DNA of 64,000 nucleotides from Chitinophaga japonensis (GTDB lineage Bacteria > Bacteroidota > Bacteroidia > Chitinophagales > Chitinophagaceae). This document shows, one piece after another, positions 26,217-33,400 of the stretch (the first letter of the stretch is position 1; every line of letters begins with the position of its first letter). The stretch is from positions 372,001 to 436,000 of the forward strand of contig NZ_VLLG01000005.1 of the NCBI RefSeq assembly GCF_007830125.1, in the 5' to 3' direction. Made by a program: the position numbers and the translations under genes. The notes beneath the pieces were generated by a model. It had not been told where the DNA came from. It saw nothing but the letters and a program-made list of their open reading frames with translations, and did not search any database.

Positions 26217-27275
26217 ATGCAATCCAACTCCTTCCTGCTGTACGGCGCTTATGGCTATACCGGTGAGCTCATTGCGCGATATGCCGCCCAGTACAATTTA
26301 CAACCTGTGCTCGCCGGCAGGCGGGAAGCGGCCCTGGCGGCCCTGGCCGGCAAACTGCATCTTCCCTACATAGCGCTGGACCTGGATAATGCCCCTGCCC
26401 TGCAGGAGGCCCTCCACCAGGTAAAAGTGGTGGTGCATGCCGCCGGCCCCTATGATTTTACTGCCCGCCAGATGATAACAGCCTGCCTGCAAACCGGCAC
26501 CCATTATATAGACCTGAATGGCGACCCGGACATTTTTGAAATGATCCGGCAATATGATGCGGCCGCCCAAGCAGCGGGCGTTATGCTGCTGCCCGGCGCC
26601 GGCTTTGACGTGGTGCCCACGGACTGCCTGGCCCTCTTCCTCAAGAAGGCGATGCCGGCTGCTACCCGCCTACAACTTGCCTTTACCATACTGGGCAGCA
26701 CCCTTTCCCATGGCACGGCCATCAACACCCTGCAGAAACTGGGCGACCCGGGCGCTGCGCGGATCAATGGCGCCATTGTGCGCGAGCCGGTGGGGCAAGA
26801 AGGCATGTGGGTGGATTTCGGGGTAAAAAGAATGTTTACCTGCAGCCTGCCTTGGGGCGATGTAGCGACCGCTTTTTACAGCACCGGCATTCCCAACATC
26901 CGTTCTTACACAACGATGCCGCTGGCCGCATTCTGGCTGCTGAAGATACAATCCCTGTTCAACTGGCTGCTACGCAAACCGGGCGTGCGCAATTTCCTGA
27001 AAAAGCAGGTAAAACGCCGTCCCGCCGGACCGGATGACAACATGCGGAGCAGGGCGGTAAGCCTCGTATGGGGCCGGGTAACGGACGCGCAGGGCCACAC
27101 TGTTACGGCCAGGCTGCGCACTCCGGAAGCCTATGATGTAACGGCCTACGCCGTGCTGCACATCACCCGGAAAATACTGGAAGGCCATTTTACAGCAGGT
27201 TACCAGACACCGGCCACCGCCTACGGGGAAGACCTGGTGACGGAGCTGCCCAATGTGCACCGGGAACTGGTATAG
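26217..27275 (+). CDS. Saccharopine dehydrogenase-like NAD(P)-binding protein
   Basis: A 352-residue protein with an N-terminal Rossmann fold: FLLYGAYGYTGELIARYAAQ, PVLAGRREAALAALAG, and VVVHAAGPYDFTARQMITAC. These are the marks of trans-acting enoyl-reductase-like and saccharopine-dehydrogenase-like proteins found in many bacteria. The C-terminal half lacks the lysine-binding residues of true saccharopine enzymes and includes FSLPW-like and membrane-proximal hydrophobic segments (AAFWLLKIQSLFNWLL). The substrate is unknown. ATG 26217 gives the glycine-rich loop at the proper distance from the N-terminus. Confidence 0.85.
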   Translation: MQSNSFLLYGAYGYTGELIARYAAQYNLQPVLAGRREAALAALAGKLHLPYIALDLDNAPALQEALHQVKVVVHAAGPYDFTARQMITACLQTGTHYIDLNGDPDIFEMIRQYDAAAQAAGVMLLPGAGFDVVPTDCLALFLKKAMPAATRLQLAFTILGSTLSHGTAINTLQKLGDPGAARINGAIVREPVGQEGMWVDFGVKRMFTCSLPWGDVATAFYSTGIPNIRSYTTMPLAAFWLLKIQSLFNWLLRKPGVRNFLKKQVKRRPAGPDDNMRSRAVSLVWGRVTDAQGHTVTARLRTPEAYDVTAYAVLHITRKILEGHFTAGYQTPATAYGEDLVTELPNVHRELV

Positions 27276-27335
27276 TATGTTCCTGCCCGTTATAGCAGCC
27301 GCGCACCGGCTGTGCCTGCCGCCTGTAAAAGAGGC

Positions 27336-27366
27336 TTGACAGGAGACCCGAAATCCATTATCTTCA
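27336..27366 (+). promoter_or_regulatory. Candidate promoter of the Gfo/Idh/MocA gene
   Basis: TTG (27336-27338), a 20-nt spacer and TATCTTCA (27359-27366, two bases off TAnnTTTG) lie 43 nt before ATG 27410. Confidence 0.35.
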
Positions 27367-27409
27367 CGAACAGTATCAGCCTGATTCCACACCTGTAAAT
27401 CCTGAAACA

Positions 27410-28510
27410 ATGACATCCACCTCCCGCAGAGACCTGCTCAAAACACTGGCCCTTGGCAGTGGAGCCCTTCTCCTTTCCCCTCATTCCCTGCTGTCTGCCA
27501 TACCCTACCGGAAAGATCGCCTCGGCGTGGCGCTGGTAGGCCTCGGCTACTACAGCACCGACCTGCTGGCCCCTGCGCTGCAGCAAACGAAGCACTGCTA
27601 CCTGGCCGGCATTGTTACCGGTACCCCTTCCAAAGCGGAAGCCTGGAAAAAGCAATACGACATCCCGGACAAGAATATCTATAACTACGACAACTTTGAC
27701 CAGATAGCCAACAACCCGGACATTGACGTGGTATACGTGGTGCTGCCTCCCTCCATGCACAAGGAATATTCCATCCGTGCCGCCAACGCCGGCAAGCATG
27801 TATGGTGCGAAAAACCGATGGCGCTCACTGCGCAGGAATGCCAGGAAATGATAGACGCCTGCCGTAAGAACAAGCGGCTGCTGGCCATTGGCTACCGCCT
27901 GCAGCACGAGCCCAATACGCAGGAGTACCGCCGTATAGTACGGGAGCAACTGCTGGGCAAGGTAAAGCACGTAAACTGCGCGGCGGGCTACCGCGACAAC
28001 CGCACAGACCACTGGAAGCAGAAAAAGGAAATGGGCGGCGGCGTATTGTACGACATGGGCGTATATTCCATACAGGGCGCCCGCCTGGGCACCAATATGG
28101 AACCGGTAGCCGTGGTGCGCGCCAAAACATCCACTACCCGCCCGCACATCTACAAGAACGGGCTAGACGAGACCACCGAAGCCACGCTGGAATTTCCCGG
28201 CGGCGTAACAGCCGATATCAAAACCAGCTTCGGGGAGAACGTCAACTTCCTGGACATTACCTGCGAAAAAGGCACGATCAAAATGGCGCCCTACTCCGCC
28301 TATGCCGGTGTACGGGGCAGCAGCCCGCTGGGCGAGATCAACCACCCCTATTCCGTGCCCTGGCAGCAGGCCAAACAGATGGACGACGATGCCCTGTCCA
28401 TTATGCAAGGCAAGCCCATGCTGGTGCCCGGCGAGGAAGGATTGCGCGATATCCGCATCGTGGAGGCCATCTACAAATCCGCCCGCACCGGCCAAAGGGT
28501 AGCGCTTTAG
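27410..28510 (+). CDS. Exported Gfo/Idh/MocA-family oxidoreductase with Tat signal
   Basis: A 366-residue NAD(P)-dependent sugar oxidoreductase. The N-terminus TSTSRRDLLKTLALGSGALL is a twin-arginine signal (RRDLLK), so the folded enzyme with its cofactor is probably exported to the periplasm. The Rossmann fold follows (LGVALVGLGYYSTDLLAPAL), then DVVYVVLPPSMHKEYSIRAA and the family motif VWCEKPMALT. The C-terminal beta-sheet domain includes MGGGVLYDMGVYSIQGAR. It resembles glucose-fructose oxidoreductases, which keep their nucleotide tightly bound. The sugar substrate is not deducible. The stop codon overlaps that of the convergent YCII gene. Confidence 0.92.
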   Translation: MTSTSRRDLLKTLALGSGALLLSPHSLLSAIPYRKDRLGVALVGLGYYSTDLLAPALQQTKHCYLAGIVTGTPSKAEAWKKQYDIPDKNIYNYDNFDQIANNPDIDVVYVVLPPSMHKEYSIRAANAGKHVWCEKPMALTAQECQEMIDACRKNKRLLAIGYRLQHEPNTQEYRRIVREQLLGKVKHVNCAAGYRDNRTDHWKQKKEMGGGVLYDMGVYSIQGARLGTNMEPVAVVRAKTSTTRPHIYKNGLDETTEATLEFPGGVTADIKTSFGENVNFLDITCEKGTIKMAPYSAYAGVRGSSPLGEINHPYSVPWQQAKQMDDDALSIMQGKPMLVPGEEGLRDIRIVEAIYKSARTGQRVAL

Positions 28511-28848
28511 CCGCGGATCATCACTTCCCGCACCTCTACATTACCTCCCATTTCCTGGATGGGACAGTCCTTTGTCAGCTCAAAGGCTTCCTCCAGCGAG
28601 GCGGCTTTTATAATAATGAACCCGCACACGCATTCCTTGCTCTCCGTGTAAGGCCCGTCTGTCACTACGTCGCCGGGCTTTCTTGTTTTGCCCTTCGCCA
28701 ACAGCCGGTGGCCGGGGTGCGACAACCGCTGCCGCGCCGCCAGGTCATTGATCCAGTGCTCCCACTTTTTTTCCAGGGCCGCCATTTCCCCGTCAGGCAT
28801 CTGCGACTCCGGGTAATTAGATCTGAAAAGCAACATAAAGTCCTGCAT
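28507..28848 (-). CDS. YCII/DGPF-domain protein, second copy
   Basis: A 113-residue YCII-family protein from ATG 28848 (MQDFMLLFRSNYPESQMPDG). The signature is VVTDGPYTESKECVCGFIII, and it ends CPIQEMGGNVEVREVMIRG, very like the protein at 6529-6885. Here no sigma-factor gene is adjacent. It may be a target of the ECF42 factor at 6894-8132, but no shared promoter element was identified. Its TAA stop and the TAG of the convergent oxidoreductase gene overlap by four bases in total. Confidence 0.88.
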   Translation of the reverse strand: MQDFMLLFRSNYPESQMPDGEMAALEKKWEHWINDLAARQRLSHPGHRLLAKGKTRKPGDVVTDGPYTESKECVCGFIIIKAASLEEAFELTKDCPIQEMGGNVEVREVMIRG

Positions 28849-28947
28849 GATTACGTGAATTTTGATCGTTACAACCGAATGACGGTCCACCGCCCCCGGA
28901 TCAGACAAAAAAAAGCTAAAAAGTTAGCAAACCGCTATTCCGGCAAT

Positions 28948-28955
28948 TATCTTTG
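28948..28955 (+). promoter_or_regulatory. Minus-7 box of the downstream lipoprotein gene
   Basis: TATCTTTG exactly fits TAnnTTTG and lies 48 nt before ATG 29004. No convincing minus-33 element is present. Confidence 0.4.
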
Positions 28956-29003
28956 TAAGCGGCATCCATCAACCAAAGCATTGCCAACTGCAAAACAGTA
29001 ACC

Positions 29004-29678
29004 ATGACCCAGTTGCCTGAAAGGTTACCGGCACTTTCTTCCGGTATTGTCCTGATATGTTTAACCATGCTTTTCTCCTGTAGCAAGCAAGATGATACCA
29101 GTCCCGGGCAGGGGCAGACCTTGCAGGAAGATTTTGACGCGCCATCCGCCATATGGAGGGAAGGCGACAGTGGTAACGGCGCCTGCTTTACCCGGAATGG
29201 CTGGCTGGTGATCAGCTATAATACCGGCGCCATGGGCACTTACCACATATGGGCAGACGCGCCGCTGTTCCCCGCGCCGCAAAGCACCCGCAGCCTGGAG
29301 ATACGAATGCGCCATAGCGCCGGCCATCCCGATGATACCGGCACGCTCCTGTTCTCCTACGCCAATCCGTCCAACTACGTAGCCTTTTCACTTGGCCAGG
29401 ACGGCTACCGCGTTTTCCAGGTGGTGAACGGGCAAACGGTGAACATCGTAACCTGGACTTCCTCCCCAGCCATTCACAGCCAGCTTAACGAGGAAAATAC
29501 ACTACAGGTAAAACTGGCGGGCGACAAACTGCAGTATTTCATTAACGGCAGGAAGGTAACCGAAATAAATGCGGGGGAAATGATGACCCTGGACCGGATC
29601 GGTTTCCAGTTGTACAAGGCCAGCACCACTACCACCAACACGGTGTACGAGGTGGATTATATCAGGGCGTCCATGTAA
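29004..29678 (+). CDS. Lipoprotein with a predicted jelly-roll (LamG-like) domain
   Basis: A 224-residue lipoprotein. The signal ends LTMLFSC, with lipidated Cys near residue 26, followed by a polar linker. The mature part is beta-rich: ACFTRNGWLVISYNTGAMGT, SLEIRMRHSAGHPDDTGTLL, and VKLAGDKLQYFINGRKVTEI. This pattern suggests a concanavalin/LamG-like sandwich of the type that binds carbohydrates. No catalytic motif is visible. It stands alone just before the tRNA-Cys gene, which is on the other strand. Confidence 0.7.
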   Translation: MTQLPERLPALSSGIVLICLTMLFSCSKQDDTSPGQGQTLQEDFDAPSAIWREGDSGNGACFTRNGWLVISYNTGAMGTYHIWADAPLFPAPQSTRSLEIRMRHSAGHPDDTGTLLFSYANPSNYVAFSLGQDGYRVFQVVNGQTVNIVTWTSSPAIHSQLNEENTLQVKLAGDKLQYFINGRKVTEINAGEMMTLDRIGFQLYKASTTTTNTVYEVDYIRASM

Positions 29679-29708
29679 GGGCTTGCATCGTCCACCGCTA
29701 TCAACAGA

Positions 29709-29782
29709 GAGCATGAGCGGAATCGAACCGCTGTTAAATAGTTTTGCAGACTATTCCCTATACCAACATTGGGTACATGCTC
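29709..29782 (-). tRNA. tRNA-Cys (anticodon GCA)
   Basis: A complete 74-nt cloverleaf on the minus strand. The acceptor stem is GAGCATG/CATGCTC; the D-arm has CCC/GGG with GTTGG in the loop; the anticodon stem-loop is ATAGT-CTGCAAA-ACTAT, giving anticodon GCA; the T-arm is AGCGG-TTCGATT-CCGCT. CCA is not encoded. Confidence 0.96.
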
Positions 29783-29792
29783 ATAAACAAAA

Positions 29793-29819
29793 CGCCCGAC
29801 TGGTACTACCAATCGGGCG
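29793..29819 (-). terminator. Factor-independent terminator, originally downstream of tRNA-Arg
   Basis: Arms CGCCCGA (29793-29799) and TCGGGCG (29813-29819) plus an inner TGGT/ACCA stem form a strong hairpin. On the minus strand it is followed by TTTTGTTT. It sits 11 nt upstream of tRNA-Cys. Before the 3.6-kb insertion it would have lain about 110 nt downstream of the tRNA-Arg gene and ended its transcript. Confidence 0.75.
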
Positions 29820-29930
29820 CTTCACTGCGTTTTATCTCATCAATATCACATGATAGTCCGATTGATACCCTGTGGATACCAACAAGAACGATTATATGAC
29901 ATTACTGCTTTCACTACTTGCTTAAATTTT

Positions 29931-29946
29931 TGTGATCCAGTCAGGA
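29931..29946. repeat. Distal attachment-site repeat of the tRNA-Arg element
   Basis: TGTGATCCAGTCAGGA, identical to 33559-33574 and in the same orientation. It reproduces the discriminator base, the 3' acceptor strand and part of the T-stem of tRNA-Arg. The flanking bases differ at both copies, so the identity block is exactly 16 bp. Confidence 0.88.
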
Positions 29947-30003
29947 ACACAATATTTTCAGAAACACTAATAAAATCAACGGTTTACAGGTGTAAGCGGT
30001 TTT

Positions 30004-30036
30004 GTTAACCTTATTGCTAACCTTGAATTGGTTAGG
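30004..30036. repeat. Candidate arm-type integrase sites, distal end
   Basis: GTTAACC (30004-30010), GCTAACC (30016-30022) and GGTTAGG (30030-30036) are three related heptamers in 33 bp. Related copies occur at the integrase end (33314-33320, 33402-33408, 33428-33434). The 11-mer starting TTTTGTTAACC is shared exactly between 30000-30010 and 33310-33320. Confidence 0.45.
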
Positions 30037-30148
30037 TCCCTGTAATGTTAAGAACTATGATACTCGAAAATAGGAAATAATTTTATTCAGGCGTATTAAC
30101 ATTTAAATTTTTCCTTTCACCCGCCCGGATTCTCGTACAGCCAGCTAT

Positions 30149-30269
30149 GTTTTGGTAATCCCAAAACGCCGGCTCACCTCATCCGCCTGCCGGCGGATTC
30201 GTGAATAATAAACCGGGGCGCTGCCTCCGCGCCCCCTTCCCCCGGCGTTGGGGTCCCAAACAATTTGGG
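30149..30269. repeat. Row of three short hairpins inside the element
   Basis: GTTTTGG/CCAAAAC (30149-30167), ATCCGCC/GGCGGAT (30181-30198) and CCCAAA/TTTGGG (30255-30269) lie in the 430-nt gene-free stretch between the distal attachment site and the kinase stop codon. Their function is unknown; they could be terminators for the kinase transcript, recombination structures, or relics of a transfer origin. The remainder of 29947-30372 has only the arm-type repeats. Confidence 0.4.
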
Positions 30270-30372
30270 GGCTTGCGTTGTCTGTGAATTCGCCTCTAAA
30301 TGCGAATAGCAAGATGGAGTATTGTCTACAACACGGCCTATTCGTCCTTACAGGTCACACCCAAGAACTATA

Positions 30373-31158
30373 CTATACAATAGAGGGCGTATCCCTCTGA
30401 AGTGTTATAAAAAACTTAAAGGTAGTCCCCCGGCTTTGGCTGTATGCCATGATTTCACCTCCTAACGCCATTACACACAGCTTGCTGATATATAGACCTA
30501 ATCCCATCCCTACCCGGCCTTTTTCCAACTGTCGGAAAGGCTGAAACAACAGATGAATCTTATCCTCTGCAATCCCTTTCCCCTGGTCCGTGACTTCAAA
30601 ACACACATGGCTATTTCCCATAGGGTAAACATACAACTCCACATCTGTATTTAAGGGAGCAGCTTTAACGGCATTGTTAACCAGATTACCCAAGACCTGC
30701 CCCAACTTTACAGCGTCCGTAACAAAATATTCCGGTACACCATCACTAACATTTACATTAATCTTAATATCTTTAGACCGTGCAATTACTTCCAAAGGCC
30801 GGATAACTGGCTGCAACCATTCCCTAAACAAGAAACGGGTATGAACGGGGTGAAGCGCTAAATTTCCATGATCAAATTTTGCCGTGTCCACCATGTTGTC
30901 TAATACCTGCATCACATTATAGCTGGCAGCGTGTATCTGGGAAAAATGCACGGTCTGCATATCTGCATCCATTTTCCTTTCCTTCAGCAAGGCCCCACTA
31001 GTTGTCCATATCCCTGCTATCTGTGAGTGGATCTCGTGAGCGAGTAACCCTAAAAAGGTGTGCATTGCCTGAACTTCATTTGGGTGAATAGGCTCTAGGG
31101 GACGGTTCATCATATTGCCCATAATGAGAAATTTTGCGTTACACGATAGTGTTCCCAT
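30373..31158 (-). CDS. Sensorless histidine kinase, cargo of the tRNA-Arg element
   Basis: A protein of up to 261 residues that is almost only a kinase core. The H-box is LLAHEIHSQIAGI (about residue 38), the N-box is NLVNNAVKAAPL, G1 is DQGKGI, the F-box LFQPFRQL, and G2 GMGLGLYISKLCVMALGG. There is no PAS, GAF or membrane domain and no receiver partner. ATG 31158 lies inside an inverted repeat; ATGs at 31122, 31113 or 31110 would also keep the whole core. Base use is more AT-rich than in the flanking genes, in line with transfer. Its partner regulator would have to be encoded elsewhere in the host chromosome. Confidence 0.85.
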   Translation of the reverse strand: MGTLSCNAKFLIMGNMMNRPLEPIHPNEVQAMHTFLGLLAHEIHSQIAGIWTTSGALLKERKMDADMQTVHFSQIHAASYNVMQVLDNMVDTAKFDHGNLALHPVHTRFLFREWLQPVIRPLEVIARSKDIKINVNVSDGVPEYFVTDAVKLGQVLGNLVNNAVKAAPLNTDVELYVYPMGNSHVCFEVTDQGKGIAEDKIHLLFQPFRQLEKGRVGMGLGLYISKLCVMALGGEIMAYSQSRGTTFKFFITLQRDTPSIV

Positions 31159-31182
31159 TAAGAAAAATGTTCAGGAACACTA
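31147..31182. promoter_or_regulatory. Inverted repeat across the kinase start region
   Basis: TAGTGTTCC (31147-31155) and GGAACACTA (31174-31182) are perfectly complementary 9-bp arms on either side of the first kinase ATG (31156-31158). A nested palindrome TGTTC-AG-GAACA lies at 31168-31179. It may be an operator or an RNA hairpin that hides the start codon. Confidence 0.45.
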
Positions 31183-31243
31183 AGGTTATTGGCAAATGGG
31201 CCGTTACCGGAAGTGTATAAAAAAGACGCAGGGCCCAACTTGC

Positions 31244-31353
31244 CGACTAGAGGGCTAGCACACCCCGGATACGAACAAGAAGAGCGCCCGCGCCGTAACG
31301 CGAGCACCGCCCTTATCTTCTCGTATCCAATCGAAAGTGCTAGTTTCTAGTCG
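31244..31353. ncRNA. Candidate structured RNA or cruciform of nested helices, unknown class
   Basis: Four perfectly complementary, nested arms: 31244-31251 with 31346-31353 (8 bp), 31255-31261 with 31337-31343 (7 bp), 31267-31274 with 31321-31328 (8 bp), and 31279-31283 with 31316-31320 (5 bp). A terminal CGCG/CGCG hairpin lies at 31289-31302. That is 32 bp of pairing in 110 nt. It lies in the 354-nt gap between the divergent kinase and XRE genes and does not code for protein. On the minus strand a run of six T (about 31220-31225) follows 18 nt after the structure, so a minus-strand RNA could end there. It matches no RNA family that I recognise; no reverse transcriptase or nuclease gene is nearby. 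Confidence 0.5.
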
Positions 31354-31460
31354 AGAATCTAAGCGCAAGTACTTCAAATATTGTAGAAGACTGCGAAAAT
31401 AGTGTGTTTTTACTAATGCTGGGACTTATAACCCATACAAAAATACCGAAAATACGCTTA

Positions 31461-31480
31461 TGACTTCATATATGAAGTCA
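31461..31480. promoter_or_regulatory. Perfect 20-bp palindrome, probable operator of the XRE gene
   Basis: TGACTTCATA followed directly by TATGAAGTCA, a perfect palindrome with no spacer, ending 32 nt before ATG 31513. It is well placed for autorepression by the XRE protein encoded next. Confidence 0.6.
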
Positions 31481-31512
31481 ATAATTTTACCGGTTTTGTT
31501 GAATTTGGTTTA

Positions 31513-31740
31513 ATGATCGGTGTAAAAGACGAGAAATTATCTAAAGCGTTTGGAAAAAAGTTTAAAGAGCTACGTGAAAAAACGGGCATGAGCACCCGTG
31601 AGTTTGCGGATACGGCAGGGATAGCATACAGCCAAATCTGGAGAATTGAAACAGGTAAAGGAAATCCTACTTTAGGCACTCTCAAGGCAATAGCAACCAC
31701 CCTCGATATACCTCTAACAGAACTACTCAAAGGATTCTAA
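31513..31740 (+). CDS. Small XRE-family DNA-binding protein of the element
   Basis: A 75-residue protein that is a single helix-turn-helix domain. KLSKAFGKKFKELREKTGMS leads to the recognition part TREFADTAGIAYSQIWRIET and GKGNPTLGTLKAIATTLDIP. It has no dimerisation or protease-sensitive tail, unlike phage repressors. It lies in the middle of the tRNA-Arg element, divergent from the kinase gene and convergent with the integrase gene. It probably represses its own promoter through the palindrome at 31461-31480 and might control excision. Confidence 0.88.
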   Translation: MIGVKDEKLSKAFGKKFKELREKTGMSTREFADTAGIAYSQIWRIETGKGNPTLGTLKAIATTLDIPLTELLKGF

Positions 31741-31791
31741 CCCAATCATTTTTTTAATCAGTTTTGATATTTACCCCATCGCTGCATTTCC

Positions 31792-31852
31792 CCCTTTGTG
31801 ACCAGCGGGAACAAAGGGCAAGCGGTTTTTGTGGAACAAAAACACCGCTTGC
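31792..31852. repeat. Two adjoining hairpins downstream of the XRE gene
   Basis: CCCTTTGT (31792-31799) pairs with ACAAAGGG (31811-31818). Immediately next, GCAAGCGGT (31818-31826) pairs with ACCGCTTGC (31844-31852), with TTTTG/CAAAA inside. The nucleotide sequence looks like conserved non-coding DNA of Bacteroidota mobilisable elements, from memory only, so it could be a relic of a transfer origin. Confidence 0.4.
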
Positions 31853-31942
31853 TATAAAACCGCCACCTCCTTTTCCGGGCAACCTACCCGTTTCTTTCCT
31901 CCTTTTAAAGGGGCTGGTGAAAAGAAAAAAGGGGAAACAGTA

Positions 31943-32021
31943 GTGCCATTTAAACAGATGATTTTTCCGATACCGCCCGGCCATGTACTGCCGTTGCAAA
32001 AATCATCTGTTTAAATGGCAC
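31943..32021. repeat. Perfect 24-bp inverted repeat with a 31-nt loop
   Basis: Arms 31943-31966 and 31998-32021 are perfectly complementary over 24 bp (one arm begins GTGCCATTTAAACAGATG). It lies 23 nt past the integrase stop and 200 nt past the XRE stop. It may end both convergent transcripts, though the T-rich stretch on the minus strand begins only about 10 nt after the arm. The perfect match over 24 bp is more than a terminator needs. Confidence 0.6.
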
Positions 32022-32044
32022 AAGCCCGCCGCAGGCGTATTGGG

Positions 32045-33298
32045 TTAAAGGGTCCCCGCCCGTAATGGTCTCCCTTCCCCAAACAACCGGTCTTTTAATG
32101 CTCTCATATTATTACTGATCTTACGTTGGGTAATTTTGGCATATATCTGTGTTGTACGGACACTTTTATGCCCTAATAACTGGCTTACTGTTTCCAATGG
32201 CACATCATGTTCCAATGTGACCGTAGTGGCAAAGGTATGCCGGGCAGTATGGGTGGTTAAATGCTTTTTTATGCCGCAAATGGTCGCTATTTCTTTCAAG
32301 TAGCCATTATACCGTTGATTACTGTTTACCGGCAGCAAACAGCCATATATTTTGCAATAGGGATGGTCTTTATAGCGTTCTACTATCTCCAAAGCGATTG
32401 GCAACAGCGGTACACGTTCCGGGTTATCTGTTTTCACACGGTTCTTTACTACCCACTTTTCACCATCAATGCCAGTTACCACATTATCAGGCTTCAAATT
32501 CAATACATCCTGGTAGGCGTGCCCCGTGAAGCAGCAGAATATAAAAACATCCCTCACTTCTTTCAAGCGGTCGAGGTGCAGCTCCTTATTGTACAGGGTC
32601 ATGATCTCTTCCATAGTCAGCCGCTCCCTTTCAGGCTCTTCATACCTGCATTTGAAAGCGGCAAAAGGGTTGACCATCAGCCATCCATGCTCCACGGCCA
32701 TTTTTACCACCTGTTTTAAGATTTTCAGGTACTGGAAAGCAGTATTGCCGGTCATACCCTGAACGGTGGTAAGAAAATGCTCAAAGTCCGCCGCAAATGA
32801 ATGTTTGAGGTCATTTAGCTGTTTATCGGAAACCCTGTATTGATGTTTCAGGAAAGCAATTACTTTTCCCTTGCCAATCTCAAGGCGTTTCAGCGTACCG
32901 GTGGATTTTTTCCCGGCCTTCACCTTTTCGGCAAACCTGCGGTTATAATGCTCAAAGGCTTGCATTAGCGTCCTTTGCTGTTCTCCTATGCCCAAGTAGG
33001 CATTTTTCAATGACTCCGCGCTGATGGGTTTTCCTAACGCCAGCAAGTGGCTGTAATGCCGGTGTAGGTCGGCCTTCATAACGGTTAATTGCTGGTTGAT
33101 TGCCTGGGCTTCATCTGAGTTCCCTTTTACACATTGACCAGCCTGGTTCCATAAATGGCTGTCAACATGGCGATAAGTAGAAAGTTCTGTACGTTTGGAG
33201 CCTACAGTAAGCCGGAGATAAATAGCTGGCTTATCATTTTTGCAGCGGTGCCGGTTAAGCCAGAAAAGGATTGCAAAACTTTGATGACCTTTTTCCAT
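32045..33298 (-). CDS. Tyrosine site-specific integrase (Bacteroidota CTn/IntDOT-like)
   Basis: A 417-residue recombinase from ATG 33298 (MEKGHQSFAILFWLNRHRC), preferred over an upstream TTG at 33388. The N-terminal arm-binding domain reads AIYLRLTVGSKRTELST; the SAM-like core-binding domain follows (about residues 95-200). The catalytic domain has CFTGHAYQDVLNL, HTARHTFATTVTL and LLGHKSVRTTQIYAKI, with His, Arg, His and the nucleophilic Tyr. The first canonical Arg is replaced by Ala in the TGHAYQDV block, a change also known in the IntDOT group. It lies next to tRNA-Arg and should catalyse integration at the 16-bp repeat. Confidence 0.93.
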   Translation of the reverse strand: MEKGHQSFAILFWLNRHRCKNDKPAIYLRLTVGSKRTELSTYRHVDSHLWNQAGQCVKGNSDEAQAINQQLTVMKADLHRHYSHLLALGKPISAESLKNAYLGIGEQQRTLMQAFEHYNRRFAEKVKAGKKSTGTLKRLEIGKGKVIAFLKHQYRVSDKQLNDLKHSFAADFEHFLTTVQGMTGNTAFQYLKILKQVVKMAVEHGWLMVNPFAAFKCRYEEPERERLTMEEIMTLYNKELHLDRLKEVRDVFIFCCFTGHAYQDVLNLKPDNVVTGIDGEKWVVKNRVKTDNPERVPLLPIALEIVERYKDHPYCKIYGCLLPVNSNQRYNGYLKEIATICGIKKHLTTHTARHTFATTVTLEHDVPLETVSQLLGHKSVRTTQIYAKITQRKISNNMRALKDRLFGEGRPLRAGTL

Positions 33299-33313
33299 AC
33301 AAACACATTTTTT

Positions 33314-33320
33314 GTTAACC
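33314..33320. repeat. Candidate arm-type integrase site in the integrase upstream region
   Basis: GTTAACC just upstream of the integrase ATG, part of an 11-mer TTTTGTTAACC also found at 30000-30010 near the other end of the element. Confidence 0.4.
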
Positions 33321-33400
33321 AATTTTGTTTCAACTTCACTTGCCTTTACACTACTGGACAATTGGTAAAACTCAATCCAGATCAGCACTTCAGGTCAATT

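Noticed and set aside
27295..27312. CAGCCG/CGGCTG hairpin after the saccharopine-dehydrogenase-like gene as a terminator
   Set aside because: Only 6 bp with no T-run; not enough to call.
31754..31999. 81-residue minus-strand ORF downstream of the XRE gene
   Set aside because: It covers the hairpins, is rich in Arg, Gly and Phe, and starts inside the 24-bp repeat. I consider it non-coding DNA of the element, though similar hypothetical proteins may be annotated near other mobile elements.
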